From assembly GCA_028622995.1 (NCBI GenBank), contig JAJQJQ010000016.1:1736001-1800000 (forward strand): DNA of 64,000 bases, in the 5' to 3' direction. Below the pieces are notes generated by a model. That model saw only the letters and a list, made by a program, of their open reading frames with translations. It did no database searches and was not told the DNA's origin. This document shows positions 47,588 through 59,826 of this stretch, in pieces. The position numbers and the translations under genes were made by a program. This DNA is from Panagrolaimus kolymaensis. Its lineage: Eukaryota > Nematoda > Chromadorea > Rhabditida > Panagrolaimidae. Positions within the stretch are counted from its first letter, which is position 1. Every line of letters begins with the position of its first letter.

Positions 47588-49899
47588 TTTTGGTTGGTGT
47601 CCTCCTTTAAAATGAAACCCATAATCATCAACATAAAAAAAAACAATTACATACAATGAAAGTTTGCGAATCGCATTTGAACTTCAATTTATTCCGATCA
47701 ACAAAAAAAAAGATGGCGACAAAAACAAATATCGTAAAAAAAAACTTTTTATTTGTTTTTAATTTTATTTTTGTATTCAACCTTCAAACATGGGTGCTTG
47801 CTTTGATTTTCTCAAAAAAAGAAAAATGTTTCAAATATTATAAAAAAAAAATTTGAATCAAAATAGTAAAAGTCTCTAGCTCCCAAAAAGGTGGTTTGAA
47901 TGCAGTAAAATCTTTTGACATCAAATAAATGGAGAATTTTATACTTTGAAAGTAAAATAAATAAGTTTTCTCTGATTTCTTCCTGTTGCAAAGAAGGCAC
48001 TTGAAATAAAAAAAGAGAAGTTGTAGTCGGCAAAAAGAAGATGAATGCCGTATTTTTTCAAGTTTTTTAGAAGCAAGTATATAAGAAGAAGAAAAAAATG
48101 GTGAGAAGACGAAGCATAAGACTTTGATCGCATTTGAAGAGAAAAAAGGCAGGCTTGAAAAAAAAACCAAATTGATGATGAATGAATGCGAAAAGGCCAA
48201 AAAGCGGATTTTCTGCTTTCCGGCTAATATAAATAAGCGATGAAATAATCTCTTTTCGTATCTATATAATTTTATAAAAATTATCTTATTTTGGTATTTT
48301 ATACATTACTTTTTACATTAAAAAAATAGAAAAAATGAAAAACCATAATGGAAAAAGTTATGAAAAAAAAAATGAAAATTTTTTTAAACATTTTTTTGTC
48401 GCCATTATGACTCCTCCATTTTTTTTAGAAGACGCATCCTTTTTTGGTTTTAAGTTTCTTTTGTTTTTCATCAGTTTTATATTTCAATTTACTCATGGGA
48501 CTAAGAGTGGGTCCCATTTTTTGCTTTATAATCAATGTTTGACAAACAAATGAATAAATAAAGTCAAACAAACAACTGCGTATTTTTTTGTTCAATCATT
48601 AATTTGTTGTTTTTTTTCCAACGGAAATGGTTCAATTTTGTTATTGAACCATTATTTGTCTTTTTTTCAATTACATGATTAAGTTAAATGTTCTCTTTTG
48701 TTCAAAAAAAATTTCTCACGAGAGAAATAATGCAATGGCAAAATAGCTCTTTTATTTTTTTAAAAGAGGAGGACACCGCCTTAAGCAATTTACTTAAAAG
48801 TCAAAAAATGAAGTATGAAGAAAACTAACCTCATCGCCATCAAGTAAATCAACTTCTTTAAGGGTTGACATTGAACAAACATAAATTGGATAAAATATAA
48901 ATCAAATTGAAAAAAAAACGTTATTATTGCCGAAGAAGAATGATGCGCACTCGTGAAATGCGTAATAAACAAAAAAGTGGCAATAATCAGTTGGGCAAAC
49001 AGTTGCGTTGTTCTCTTTTTTTCTTGCATTTACTTGCTTGCTTTCTCTCAATACATACTTTTTTTAACCCTTCTTCGAGATGTTTTATTGTTGCCACAAG
49101 GCAAGGCATTGACTTAGCTTTCTATCTACTCAGTTGTGCTATGCTATTCTTTCATCTCCTTTCTCTCTCAACTCATCTAGACATGAACCACACTCGGACA
49201 GACTTCTTTTTTTTTTTTTGCCACACTTCAAAACTTGTCTGCTTTTGGCTTAATACTTAGTTCCTGTTCCAACAAGTCTTGAAAACGTGGGAAAAGCCTT
49301 CACTCATTCCATTTCATTGGAAGCGTATAAAAAAGTGGTTTAATATTTTAAAGCAAAACATTCGTTAAAATAAATTTTTAAAAAAAGAAATGCAAAAAAC
49401 ATAAGATTATTTTGAAATAATTTTAAAAGTAATAAATGAAAAGCTAAGTGAAAGATAAAATCATAAATTTAAATTTCACGGCCGATCGACGATACTTTTT
49501 TTTCTACTGCGTCGTCGGAATACATGTTTAAAAGTGAAATTTTTCTTCCGCGAGAAAGCTTCTCTTTTTTTTCAGGATAAATGAAAAATGAGGGAGAGGA
49601 GGATGAAAAACAAGAGTGAGGAAGGATCGACATCCTTAAAATGAGGCCAGTTTGCCGGCGATGGGTCGCGCATTCCCTCATATCTCTATCTTGAATCAGT
49701 TATCGCCAGCAGGAATTCATTGTTTCTCCCTCAAACAAGCGCTTTTTAGACGTCTCTTTTAAAAACACGGATTCCAATTAACTTTGTTTTTTCCTCTTTT
49801 TTTCTTCCTTAGAATTTTAAGTCGATTTTCGACTTTTGGTTAACTTTTATATTAACGATATCAATGCCTAAGGGCACTTTGGGGTAGTATTATACATCT
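47588..49899. other. Large intergenic region with a possible 5' exon
   Basis: A 2.3-kb AT-rich region between divergent genes. On the minus strand, 48871-48830 reads 'MSTLKEVDLLDGDE' and ends in GAG followed by GTTAGT, a good donor; it could be an alternative first exon of the peptidase gene, but it does not join the 47587 exon in frame directly. Several low-complexity open frames (for example 47838-48200 minus) are not credible. A T homopolymer lies near 49208-49221. Confidence 0.3.
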
Positions 49900-52800
49900 A
49901 TGACCACTCTCATATCACTTCATAGTCTTCTTGCCCTTTGTGTCCTTTTAAGCCTTTTAGGCTTTAATGAAGGACAATGGGCAAGACCTCGACCTCTATC
50001 TGATGTGGTTTCAAATTTCAACAGACGTGCTGCTTTTGCGGCTCCAAATTATGAAGCCCCAACACCTCCGATGGCGGCTCCATTACCAAATGCAACTCCA
50101 AATCCTTATATCCCTCCTGCTCCACAACCAAGACCAGAATTTACTTCTCAACAAACAAATTTTTATCCTTTTGTAAGTTTTGTTTTATTTTTTTTTACAT
50201 GTCTTGTTTACTTTTTAAGTTCAATAATTATCCACCACCTCAACCCCCGCCGCTTTATAACTTTAATCCTACAACTTCATTTGGAGGTCATCAGCCTCAA
50301 AACAATCGATACGAAGCACCCGCTCAAAGGCCACAAAATCATTATGAAGCCCCATTGCCTCCTAATTACCCTTCTGGTGTAGCTTATTACCAACCAAATG
50401 CAAATTCAGCAAACAAACGTCCTGTACTTTTAATTAGCTCATATGCAAATGGTGGTGGTGGAAGTTATGATCAACCTTCAGGTCCTTTCAGGAATCCAAA
50501 TTCTCCAACATCCTTCAATAATTATCCACCACCCAATCCCCCTCCAGCTTCCCCATATGGTTAGTTTTCACTTTCATATTTCAAATGTTTCATCATTTAC
50601 GAAAATTGTAATATTTTAAAAATTAATTTTTTTTTTCGTTTTCCTTTTCGTTTTTTGCCCTTAGGGCTCATGCTGTGTTTAATTTCAAATGAGAAATTGA
50701 AACATGCGTATTGCATTCTTGTAAATGAAAATGATCACAGTGTATGATTAAAAAACGAAGAAAAAATAAATGAAGAAACTAAAAACATCTAACTAAAATT
50801 TTTAGGGAACACTGAAGCCCCATCAACAGCAAAACCACAGCAAAGTTTGGTTCCACCCGTGGAGGATGTCTATGAAGAAACAGCACCACCTTATGGAGAA
50901 GCTGAAAAACCCGAATATCCTGAAGCCCCGAAAATTACAAATTATGGCCCATCATCTCCTGCTCCTCTCCCTCCACAACCAAATTATTCACAAGAGGGTG
51001 GACCACCTGAAGGACCCAATCCATATGAACAAAGTCCTCCTTCACCGCGATTTCCAGAGATGCCATCAAAACCTGGGCAGCCTCCATCTCCTTCACCTTT
51101 TCCACCTAATATTCCTTCGAGACCAGCACCACAACTACCTCCATCATCTGAAACGCCTCCAAATGTTCCTGAAAAACAACCGCCAATTCCTGGTTTTCCA
51201 ACGTCTCCGCCAATGATTCCATCAAATATTCCTGAAAATCCACCATCGCCTCCACCAGGACCTTCTACACCACAACATCCTCAAATTCCTGGAAGACCTG
51301 AATCAGTGCCTGGGCAACCACCACAACATCCCAATGTTCCAGGATTTACGGAGCAACCGCCAACGTCAACAATTTCAAGTATTCCATGGAACCCGTCTCA
51401 AGCTACAACTCCAGAAGGACCAACTCCACCAGGAATTTCATTCCAACCTCCAACCCCTGGTTTTCCAAGTCAGCCACCTCAACCTCATATTCCAGGCTTT
51501 TCTACACCACCGCCACAACAGCCAACTCCATTGCCAAATATCCCTGGTCAGTCAAAAGTGCCTGGTATGCCATCAATTCCAGGACATTCACAACAACCAA
51601 ATATACCAGGTTTCACTCCATCTAACGTGCCACAAATCCCTGTAAATCCTCCTGCTTCTCAAACATCACCACCAAATCTTCCACCAGAGATGATGACTCA
51701 GCCGCCACCGGGACAACCGCCGAATATCCCTCCAGAAATGACCAAACCAACAGAAAGACCAGGAACTCCTCCACGACCATTAACTCCCGGGTTTCCAACT
51801 CAACCACCTCTAGTTCCGGAAAGACCTGATACTTCATCAAATCCTCCTCCACCTAGTTTTACACAAATTCCATCACAACCGCCAACTCCCGAATTTCCGA
51901 ACCAGCCTCCACAAGTACCAAAGCAACACGAAAATACAGAGCAACCACCTCAATCAACTATTCCTGGACAACCTCAAAGACCCACTTTTCCTAGTCGGCC
52001 GCCATTCTCTAATATGCCTCCAAGATTTACAACTCCACCCTTGCCAGATTTTCCACCAAGTTTCCCTAATCAGCAGACTCCATTCCATCCACAACCATTT
52101 TCAACACTACCGCCTCTAATTCCTTCATTGCCGCCACAATTCTCTCCACCTACAGCAACTCGTTTTCCTCCATTAGAAACCACAACGAGGCCTTCACCAT
52201 TCATTCCAGGAAGCCCATTTGTACCACCAGGGCGACCAACGCCTCCTCGAGGACTTGTAACTGCAGGTACTGTACCACCATCGGGATTTCCAACACAACG
52301 TCAAACTCCGCCACAATCAACGCCACCGCGTCCAGATATTCCACCAACTCCATCTCCCACAGGTCCAATGATTCCAAATAGAATTCGAGGTTGAAAAAAA
52401 AAACAAAATTGAAAAATGGCTAAATTTAAATTTTTTTTAGGAAAAGCTCATGTTATTTGTGAAGAAAGTGGAATTGATTTTAATATTAAAACAATCTTTC
52501 CATTTACCGGTCAAATTTTTGCACATGATAGAAAACGGGTACCAAAGTATGATCATAAATTACATTTTTTTAAATGTATAAAGTTTTTTTTTAGTTGTGT
52601 ACACACATTTCAAAATGAATGGAATATTAATATTAGCTTTTCATATGCTGAATGTGGAATTAAAAATGCTGGAGATACTGAATCCCTCCAAACTCAATTC
52701 CATCTTCAAATTATTGTTATGTTTGAACAACCTGATGGTACAAGTTCAATTCAATCATTTATGGCTCAATGCTTTCATCAAAAAATAAATTATAATAAGC

Positions 52801-53783
52801 AAGCCATTCCTAAACGAATTGAAGAAGCGCTTGAAGAATTAAAATTAGTTCCAGCTAAACTTGAACAAAAAGCTCCAGTTCCAATTGCGGAAATGAGAAT
52901 TGTTAAAGAAGTTGAGCATCATGGGGAAGGTGATGGAGAGGATATTGGAAAAGTGGATGTAGGACAACCATTGAGAATTGAATGGAGTCTTAAACCAGAA
53001 ACCGATGCATATGGCTTCCATGTAAGAGATTGTTATGTCATTGATGCTGTGGATGGTGCGAGACATCAAGTTATTGATGTCCACGGATGTTCTACGGATA
53101 TTAATATTTTAGGTATTTTGTATTTAAAAAAAGATAGTTAAAATAATGCAATTGGGTTTATTTAGGTCATCCTCATTATGATACTTATCATGATATTGCA
53201 AGAACTCATTGGCATGCATTTAAAGTTCCAGATAATACTGTATTGAGCATTAAATGTAATATTCAAATTTGCACTGATATCCCTGATTCAACAAATGGTT
53301 TAACAAGCTGTGATGCAATTCCCACAGTAATCCTTATTTATTATTCTCTTTGATAAGTGAGGTTTATTAATTATAAACTTTTAGCCGCCTTTCTGTCCCG
53401 ATTTGGTTACATCCCCAACAAATTCAATACTTTTTGATGTTCAAGGTAATGTTGTCAAACGGCATGCCGGCCCACAAAAGAGTTTCTTAACCCATGTTCA
53501 TGCTGATATTTGTTTTGGAAATTCAACCGATGGTTATTGTAATTCTCATGCATTTGAAAAAGCAAGAACACAACATCTTGAAAGAGTTCATAAAGGTGAT
53601 ATTAAATATTTAAATTTTTAACAACTTCTAAATTAATATTTTACAGAAAATGACGACAGAATTTGCACTTCACGATTATGGTTGGCAGCAGTAAGCGGAC
53701 TGAGTGTTTGGACTATGATTCTTGCCATTGGACTCAATATTGTTTTCATCATACGACATAAATGGGGAAAAACAGATCATTAA
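49900..53783 (+). CDS. ZP-domain cuticlin-like membrane protein with giant proline-rich region
   Basis: Predicted apical extracellular-matrix (cuticle or tube-lining) protein of over 1,000 residues. A signal peptide 'LHSLLALCVLLSLLGFNEG' starts at 49900. About 650 residues of Pro-rich sequence follow, rich in units like 'IPGFPTSPP', 'NIPGQ' and 'GFPTQPP' (50222-52391). The ZP module starts 'KAHVICEESGIDFNIKTIFP', joined from 'NRIR' by an intron at about 52392-52440. It continues with 'FSYAECGIKNAG', 'LRIEWSLKPETDAYGFHVRDC', 'VDGARHQVIDVHGCSTD' and 'CNIQICTD', giving the paired-Cys ZP-N/ZP-C pattern. A C-terminal helix 'WLAAVSGLSVWTMILAIGLN' precedes a short basic tail. An additional Cys-bearing segment 'PPFCPDLV' sits before it. 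This fits the CUT/CUTL family; the exact orthologue is unknown. Confidence 0.88.
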
Positions 53784-54277
53784 AAAAATGCAGGGCTTTC
53801 AGGGACTTAATTTAAAGCGAATATTTCTTTCAAATGTCAAAGAAATTTTTTTAATTCTCAAAAACAAGATATCTTTCAATTTTTTCTCTTGTTTTCTTTC
53901 TCTTTTTTGTGTATAAAATAATTTATTTATTTTTTTCGTTAGTGAAATAAAATGCGGAGTTTTAATTTGTTGTCAAAAAAATGTTTGACATAGATTTGCA
54001 GAATATAGTAAAAGAATCCTTTAAAATTAATAAGCAAATTATATATAAAATGTTTATTTCAAAAACAAAAAATATATATAATTCAACAATCAACAACTCA
54101 ACGAGTTCCCTGAGAAATAATAATAAAAAAACACCTGAGATAAAATTCCTGAGATTATTAAATAAAAGATGCTCCCTGAGTTTTTTGTTTTAGGATTAAT
54201 TATAGGATGATAATCAAAAGAAGAGAAAAATGAGATAATTAAAATTTAAAAAAAGTAGTCGCGATCATTTAAAGCTT
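53784..54277. other. Convergent 3' UTRs of the ZP gene and lin-28
   Basis: About 490 bases between two stop codons. A TTTATT at 54052-54057 is, on the minus strand, a plausible lin-28 poly(A) signal. The lin-4-type sites at 54107-54180 lie between it and the lin-28 stop. Confidence 0.5.
54107..54180 (-). promoter_or_regulatory. Cluster of lin-4/miR-125 target sites in lin-28 3' UTR
   Basis: On the plus strand, TCCCTGAG occurs at 54107-54114 (followed by A) and at 54173-54180. Thus the lin-28 mRNA (minus strand) carries two CTCAGGGA sites, perfect complements of bases 1-8 of lin-4. A weaker six-base match (CCTGAG, inside TTCCTGAG) lies at 54146-54153 and another CCTGAG at 54134-54139. lin-4 repression of lin-28 through such a site is established in C. 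elegans; that these sites act here is inference. Confidence 0.65.
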
Positions 54278-55029
54278 TTAATGTTTATCATCATCGTCGG
54301 CTTTTGTTTTACGTTCCGCTTTGCGTTTATAATCTGGGCAATCAGCAAGCAAATGTCCACCTGAATGACAAAAATAGCAAACTTTGCTTTGATCAAATTC
54401 TTTTTTACATTTTGCAGCAACATGATATCCAAGTTGACCACATTTGTAGCAACGAATCATTTTATCTTTCTAAAAGGTATCACTTTCAAAAAAATAACCC
54501 ACGTAAAACAAATATAATACCTTTTTTCCGAGTGGTCGGATTGAGCTGCCTTTTAATGAATCACTAGTACCAGTAACACCAGATGCTTCAAGGCCGCTTT
54601 TACCCACGCGTACGGTAAATTTTACGCTTTCACCTTCATCCAAACTTCGAAATCCTGGCATTTGGAGTTCACTCTAAAACACATGCAAATATCCAAAACA
54701 ATCACGAATGGATAACAAACTTGGTGAACAAAAACGTCATGATCATGGTCATCGGGAACGATGAAACCGAAGCCGCGAGTCACATTGAACCATTTACCTG
54801 AAAATTTATGAGATATGAGTCGCGTAAATCAAATCTTTCAACCATAATTGTAAATATTTAAATTTCATATATTATTGGTGCTATCTTTTCTAAACTAATG
54901 TACATAGTAAAACCCACACTTTCCGGTCCATTCATGTCCAATAAAGGCATTCATTTCTTCTTTGGAAAGAGTACATTTTGGAAAATCTTCACCTTCAAAA
55001 TTTGCTGTTGGGCTGTTTCCCTTCTCCAT
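54278..55029 (-). CDS. lin-28: LIN-28 cold-shock/CCHC RNA-binding protein
   Basis: Heterochronic RNA-binding protein that blocks let-7 maturation and sets early larval fates. The first exon (from 55029, 'MEKGNSPTANFEGEDFPKCT') joins by a GTGGGT donor to 'KWFNVTRGFGFIVPDDHD', giving 'GKCKWFNVTRGFGF', the cold-shock RNP1 motif. RNP2 reads 'DVFVHQSELQMPGFRSLDEG'. Two CCHC knuckles follow: 'CYKCGQLGYHVAAKC' and 'CYFCHSGGHLLADC', with the inter-knuckle spacing diagnostic of LIN-28. The C-terminus is basic then acidic ('DDDDKH'). About 195 residues; the stop is at 54278. All junctions keep frame. Its 3' UTR carries lin-4 seed matches. Confidence 0.95.
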
Positions 55030-56473
55030 GGCTCGCGGCCCGGTTGTTTTGTTATTTTAAACGTTCTAAAAATTAAACATAATTTAGTAAAGTATAGCAT
55101 TATTATTTTATGTCAAAATTCAATCCCATAACTGTAAAAGAGATAAATAACTAAGTTTGAGCCCCGCAATGGAACACAGCTGAGCTTATGAGCAGCATAA
55201 CATCGCGCCAAGACATTTATGTTACGAACATTAAAGAAAGCCAAATAATAAATGACGACCACCGCTCGCACAAACTACTTGCTTGCTATCTGAGTCGAAA
55301 AAAACATAATGATGAACAATAATGTTTGTACGTTTTTCTAAATAACAATCACTTGTATGGGATAAATCTCCTCATTTTAGTTACATGCAATAAGAAAGTA
55401 GGAGAAGAAGAAAAAACTATTAGGTACACCGACTCTTTCTCATAACTGAATAAAATCTTCATGAGAATACATAAATAATTATATTGGTAAAAATTGACCA
55501 GAGTTACGGTATTTCTCTCGGTTATAAAAAATTGGTGCTTGTCCAAAACATACATGGGCAAGGGAGTGTGTCAAGGTTTTTTTGCTAGCGGTACCCCAAA
55601 TTTTCCAAAGGGTCTCCCCTCTCTGCTATTTTTTGGCTAGCAGAAAAAAAAGCGGTACCCTCAGAATACAGAAAAAAATTTCCCTTGGTATCCCCTGTGG
55701 ATTTTTTTCATTTTCTAAAAAACCTCAGCGGTACCCCGGTACCTCTGGGTGTGTCAAAACACACCCAAACACACCCTGTGCCCATGTGTGGTCCAAAACC
55801 TGATGACCTGAGATTTTGAAAAAAATAAAGCAAAGAAGAATGTCACAAAATTCACGAGTATGTGTTAGAAGAATAATTAATTTGTTCGTATTGTTTGTTA
55901 TAAAGAGAAAAGCAAAAGTTTTAAAAACATCTAAACTTCATGAAAGAAAAAAATGGAAATGAAAAAGTTTAATTTAAAAAATATGAAGCATCAAAATTAT
56001 CGAAGAGAAGAAACACATCGATTTATTTAGCCTGATAACAATTCCATAAAAAATGTCTGTAAAATTCTGTTATTTATATTGGACAACCAAAAGTTAAATA
56101 ATTTTGGAATACCTCTTTTCATTATTCGATTCTTTTTGTTTTAAGCTTTAAAAAATTCAGCCGAAATCAGGAAAACATTTATGCATAAAAAGAGCACTTA
56201 TTAATTATAAATAAATAAAAAATTATAATACCTATTATGCAAGTTCTAAAATATTTAAATTACATACAAAAAAAAAAATAAGAAGAGGCATGCAAAATTT
56301 AAAAAAGCCGCAATTTTGGTTCGTCTCATTGCGATTTTCAAAAATAGTACGAAGAAGAGAGAGCCTAAATTGCCGCTTCCAAAAAAAAAAGATCAAAGCT
56401 TTGTAAATTTTTTTCTTCATCTTTCACTTTTTCATTTGATTACATTTGAAAACTAGTGTTTTTCGCTATCAAA
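55030..56473. other. Intergenic region containing a small transposon-like element
   Basis: 1.4 kb upstream of both lin-28 (minus) and the innexin gene (plus). It contains the 241-bp element at 55550-55790, listed separately. The rest is AT-rich with no credible gene. Confidence 0.4.
55550..55790. mobile_element. 241-bp non-autonomous element with 9-bp target duplication
   Basis: A GC-richer island flanked by the perfect 9-base direct repeat GTCCAAAAC (55541-55549 and 55791-55799). The ends form imperfect inverted repeats (ACATGGGCA plus a GTGTGT tract on each side). Inside, AGCGGTACCC-like units recur three or four times. There is no transposase frame. A 9-bp duplication would suit a Mutator-like origin (family knowledge), but the family is inferred. 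Confidence 0.7.
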
Positions 56474-57922
56474 ATGATTGAGATTCCGTATGTTAAAGAT
56501 TTTTTCAAATCTATCAAAGAAACTTCCATTGATGATCTTGTTGATCGAATCAACTACTATTGGACAACATGGATCTTGACTTTCTTTGCCATAGCTACGG
56601 GCGGTAAACAGCTGTTTGGTGAACCGATTCAATGCATGATGCCTGCTGAATATCCGGGTATGTTTTAATTTTATTGCTTTCTTTTAGTTTATGAGCTTGT
56701 TTTTAGGTACATGGAATAACTATGTTCGAGAATTTTGCTATGTCACAAGCACCTATGCTGAACCCATTACTTCAACATCCGGTGTGGCTGAAAAGGAAAA
56801 ATCCTTGACTCATGGGTATTATCAAGTAAGTTTTTTTTATTACTTTTCATTCACTGTTAATTTTTTCAGTGGGTTCCCTTCATCCTTATCATACAAGCTT
56901 TTTTGATGTATCTGCCTCATCTTGTTTGGAAAGCTTTTCAGCGTAATCAATGTAAGTGGATTTTTTCGCTTTGATTTAACGTTATTATCAACTATGTTTT
57001 AGCTATTGATTTTCAATATGTCGTTGATCAATCAAAGGCATTACGATTCAACATGGGAGAAGAACGTCAAAAAGTTATGAAGGATATCATCGCCTACCTC
57101 AGGCAACGCTTACAATATCAAGGAATTAAACATGGTATGAGCTATGCTGGGTTTGGCCGCAAGTCTTCTCTTCTTCATCTTTTCTCAAAGCTTCTTACTG
57201 TCGTCGTAATCCTTTCTCAACTTCATTTTATGAATGCATGCTTTGGTAACGCTGGTGATCCATATTGGGGCCTCACGGTGAGTTATTCACAAGATAAGTG
57301 TATGTTGTAATTTTCGATTTTTTTAGATGTTCAAGAATGCTTTAACTGATAATGGTTGGAAAGAAACAGGTGTATTTCCTCGTGTAACTTTCTGTGATTT
57401 CAATCAACCCATTATTGGTGGAAATTACCCGTCTCGTACTGTTCAATGCGTCTTGATGGTCAACATGATCAATGAAAAGATCTTTGTTTTCATGTGGTTC
57501 TGGCTCGCTTTTGTTCTTGTTCTTTCAATTTTAAACATCTTCTATGTTGCTGCTGCGCTCTTTATACCTTGTTTCCGTCAAATTTCAACACGTTACTATG
57601 TTAAAAACGGTTCATCCACCTGCGGTGCAAACACTTCAACCACCGGCAACATGAGTAAGGTTTCATTTTCTTTTTTTCTTTACAAAAAAAATGTTTCAGA
57701 TGATGATAAAATGATTGAAGACGCTGATCGTGCTCTCGGACCTGATGGAATTCATCTCCTTCATTTCATCCGAACTCATTCTGGTGGCCAAGTTGCAACT
57801 GAAATCGCTTGTTCATTTATTGATGATTATTGCAATTCTGATGCTCGTCAACCATCTCAAATGAATGATTCTTTTAATAATGGAATTAACTTCGGTGAAA
57901 AGCAAGGGAAATCACATTGTTA
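56474..57922 (+). CDS. Innexin (invertebrate gap-junction subunit)
   Basis: Four-transmembrane gap-junction protein of about 390 residues. The start is the ATG at 56474. Hallmarks in order are 'DRINYYWTTWILTFFAIATG' (first membrane helix), 'FGEPIQCMMPAEYPGTWNNY' and 'YVREFCYVTSTYAEP' (two Cys in loop 1), 'HGYYQWVPFILIIQAFLMYLP' with the innexin YYQW signature, and 'GWKETGVFPRVTFCDF' with 'RTVQCVLMVNMINEKIFVFM' (two Cys in loop 2). The fourth helix is 'WFWLAFVLVLSILNIFYVAA'. A cytoplasmic tail follows with 'LGPDGIHLLHFIRTHSGG'. Seven or so short introns. I cannot name the orthologue among the many nematode innexins. Confidence 0.95.
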
Positions 57923-58701
57923 ATTCATTTTGTCTTAACTTTTTTTTCATTTTTATATCTAACGCTCTTTGTGTAATAACATTGTGAAATTTTAATGAAA
58001 GCTTTCTCGAATAAATATGTAAAATTATTTTATAACTTTTACAAATTATTAGTATTTTTTTTGGAGTCATCTTACAAAATAGAGATTCTTTACCATATCC
58101 GACCTTTGGATTTCAGAATCGTAATACCAGCTAAAATTCAGTTCTTTCATGTCATTATTTTTGAACTCCTCATTGTTCGTTAATAAAGACAATAGCGCAA
58201 AAAACGATTTCCTGATCTAAAAAGAAGTTGTAAGATAACATAATGCATTTACAGATGCTATCTTGCCTTTAATATTTTTTACGAAGTGATAATAATGAGA
58301 GTTGAATAATTTGATATTTCGAATGAACCAAGCTTTTACATCAAAGTTATGAAGCTTTATGCTGTTATTTTTTTTTCTTCAAAAGATTAGTATTGTTTTA
58401 TGTTCTACGTTGATCGCGACATTTTTCTTAATTTTTATGTCAAAAATTAATTTTCTTTACGATCTCTAATTGCTTTGGCTGTTTTCCCAAGATTTAAATT
58501 TACTTTTTAACTTTATGTAACATCATTAATTTACTGTCTGCCTGGTTGTATCTCTTAAAAGGCTATTGGCAAAGTGGATGCTTCTCCTTTTGTTGTATGT
58601 ATCTAGATAAAAAAGTAAAACCATTTTTTGTTTGTTCAATCAAGAATCGCTTTCAATCTTTGATTATCTTTCATTTAGTAAAATTAAATTTTTTGAAAGA
58701 C
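57923..58701. other. Intergenic region
   Basis: AT-rich sequence between the innexin stop and the INTS15-like start. The open frame extending upstream of 58702 (from 58546) lacks family similarity and is probably leader. Nothing else is seen. Confidence 0.4.
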
Positions 58702-59826
58702 ATGAACAAAGTTTTGAAGTTAAAAGAAAATGATTGGCCGTTGGAATCTCGCAAGAAAGTTATGAGAGCTCTTCCACCAAATATTTCTGATTGTATTCAA
58801 AAGGTTAATATTTCTTGTTTTATCGTTTGCATGCTTTTAATTTTTAACACATCGATTTTAGGTTATTGCATTTGCTTCAAAACCAGATGGAAAAGAACCA
58901 ACAGGACTTCAAACTATGATTGAACAATGCGTCTTCCAAATAAAACCTGACCGAAAATTTCCGATGAATCCATTAATTTATTTTAAAGTTTTAAACGTTA
59001 TTGCTGCTGCATTCGTTTTTGATTTAAGAACTGAACAATCGAAGAGAAAATTTTTCTCATGCCTATTTCTTAGAAGAGAAGCCAAAGCTGCCGTCGATCC
59101 ATTAGCACATGATACTCGTATTTCTGCATTGATCAGATTCTCTTCGCTCGCTCTTCAATATCCAATGTCAACATACTTCGATATCCTTGCTGAATGGCTT
59201 TTAAAAGATGGAAAATTTGTAAAATATGCATCACCTATCTTTGCTGAAATCTGCAATGGCTACTTACTTCGACCTCAAGAATATGACTTGGTTAGTTTTT
59301 TTAAACCCTTTCGCTTTTATATTATTTTCATTTTAGTATGCCTTTGTCGAACCTTTAGAATCGACATCATTTGAATTTTCTGCTTTGGCTGGTCTATATT
59401 TTATCAACAAAGAATATTTCACCGAGCCTCACAACCTTCAACTTATATCCATTATTGGAAAATGGTACAGTAAAAGATGTGTTGATTTTCTCAATTTCTA
59501 TTCAAAATTTCCTTTTTTAGCGACAGAATTTGCTTTGAAAGTAAGTTTTGAATTTATTTTAAATTTATTTATTATTCCCTTTTTAGCGATTTCCTATAGT
59601 TCTTGAATATAATTGTAACAATGGAAAGTCAGATCAAGTGCATGAAATGTTTCATACAGCTGTTATCAAATTGATTATTGCATCCAAAGAAAATTTTGTT
59701 CAAATTCCATTTGATTTGAATTATCTCATAAATTTATCCAACGATTCAAATGCTGTAAATCAAGATAGAAAAAGTGAATGCATCTTTATAGCTAGCAATG
59801 TTGGATTAATACCTCAACAAAAATGA
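58702..59826 (+). CDS. Integrator complex subunit 15 (C7orf26)-like protein
   Basis: About 310 residues in five exons, all helical. 'GLQTMIEQCVFQIKPDRKFP', 'KRKFFSCLFL', 'RISALIRFSSLALQYPM', 'LAEWLLKDGKFVKYASPIFA' and 'FEFSALAGLYFINKE' line up by eye, in order, with INTS15/C7orf26. That is an Integrator module that couples INTS10/13/14 in snRNA 3'-end processing and transcription attenuation. The nematode protein is shorter than the vertebrate one and lacks its long C-terminal Pro/His-rich part. No catalytic motifs. The start ATG at 58702 is the first Met before conserved-looking sequence. I hold this as a likely but distant match. Confidence 0.62.

Noticed and set aside
50866..51852. Alternative-frame open frames inside the proline-rich region
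   Set aside because: The repetitive CCA/CCT-rich DNA opens other frames by chance; only the Pro-rich frame joins the signal peptide and ZP module.
55582..55803. Open frame over the 241-bp element
   Set aside because: It spans an insertion element and its target duplication, has no family similarity and crosses the element boundary.
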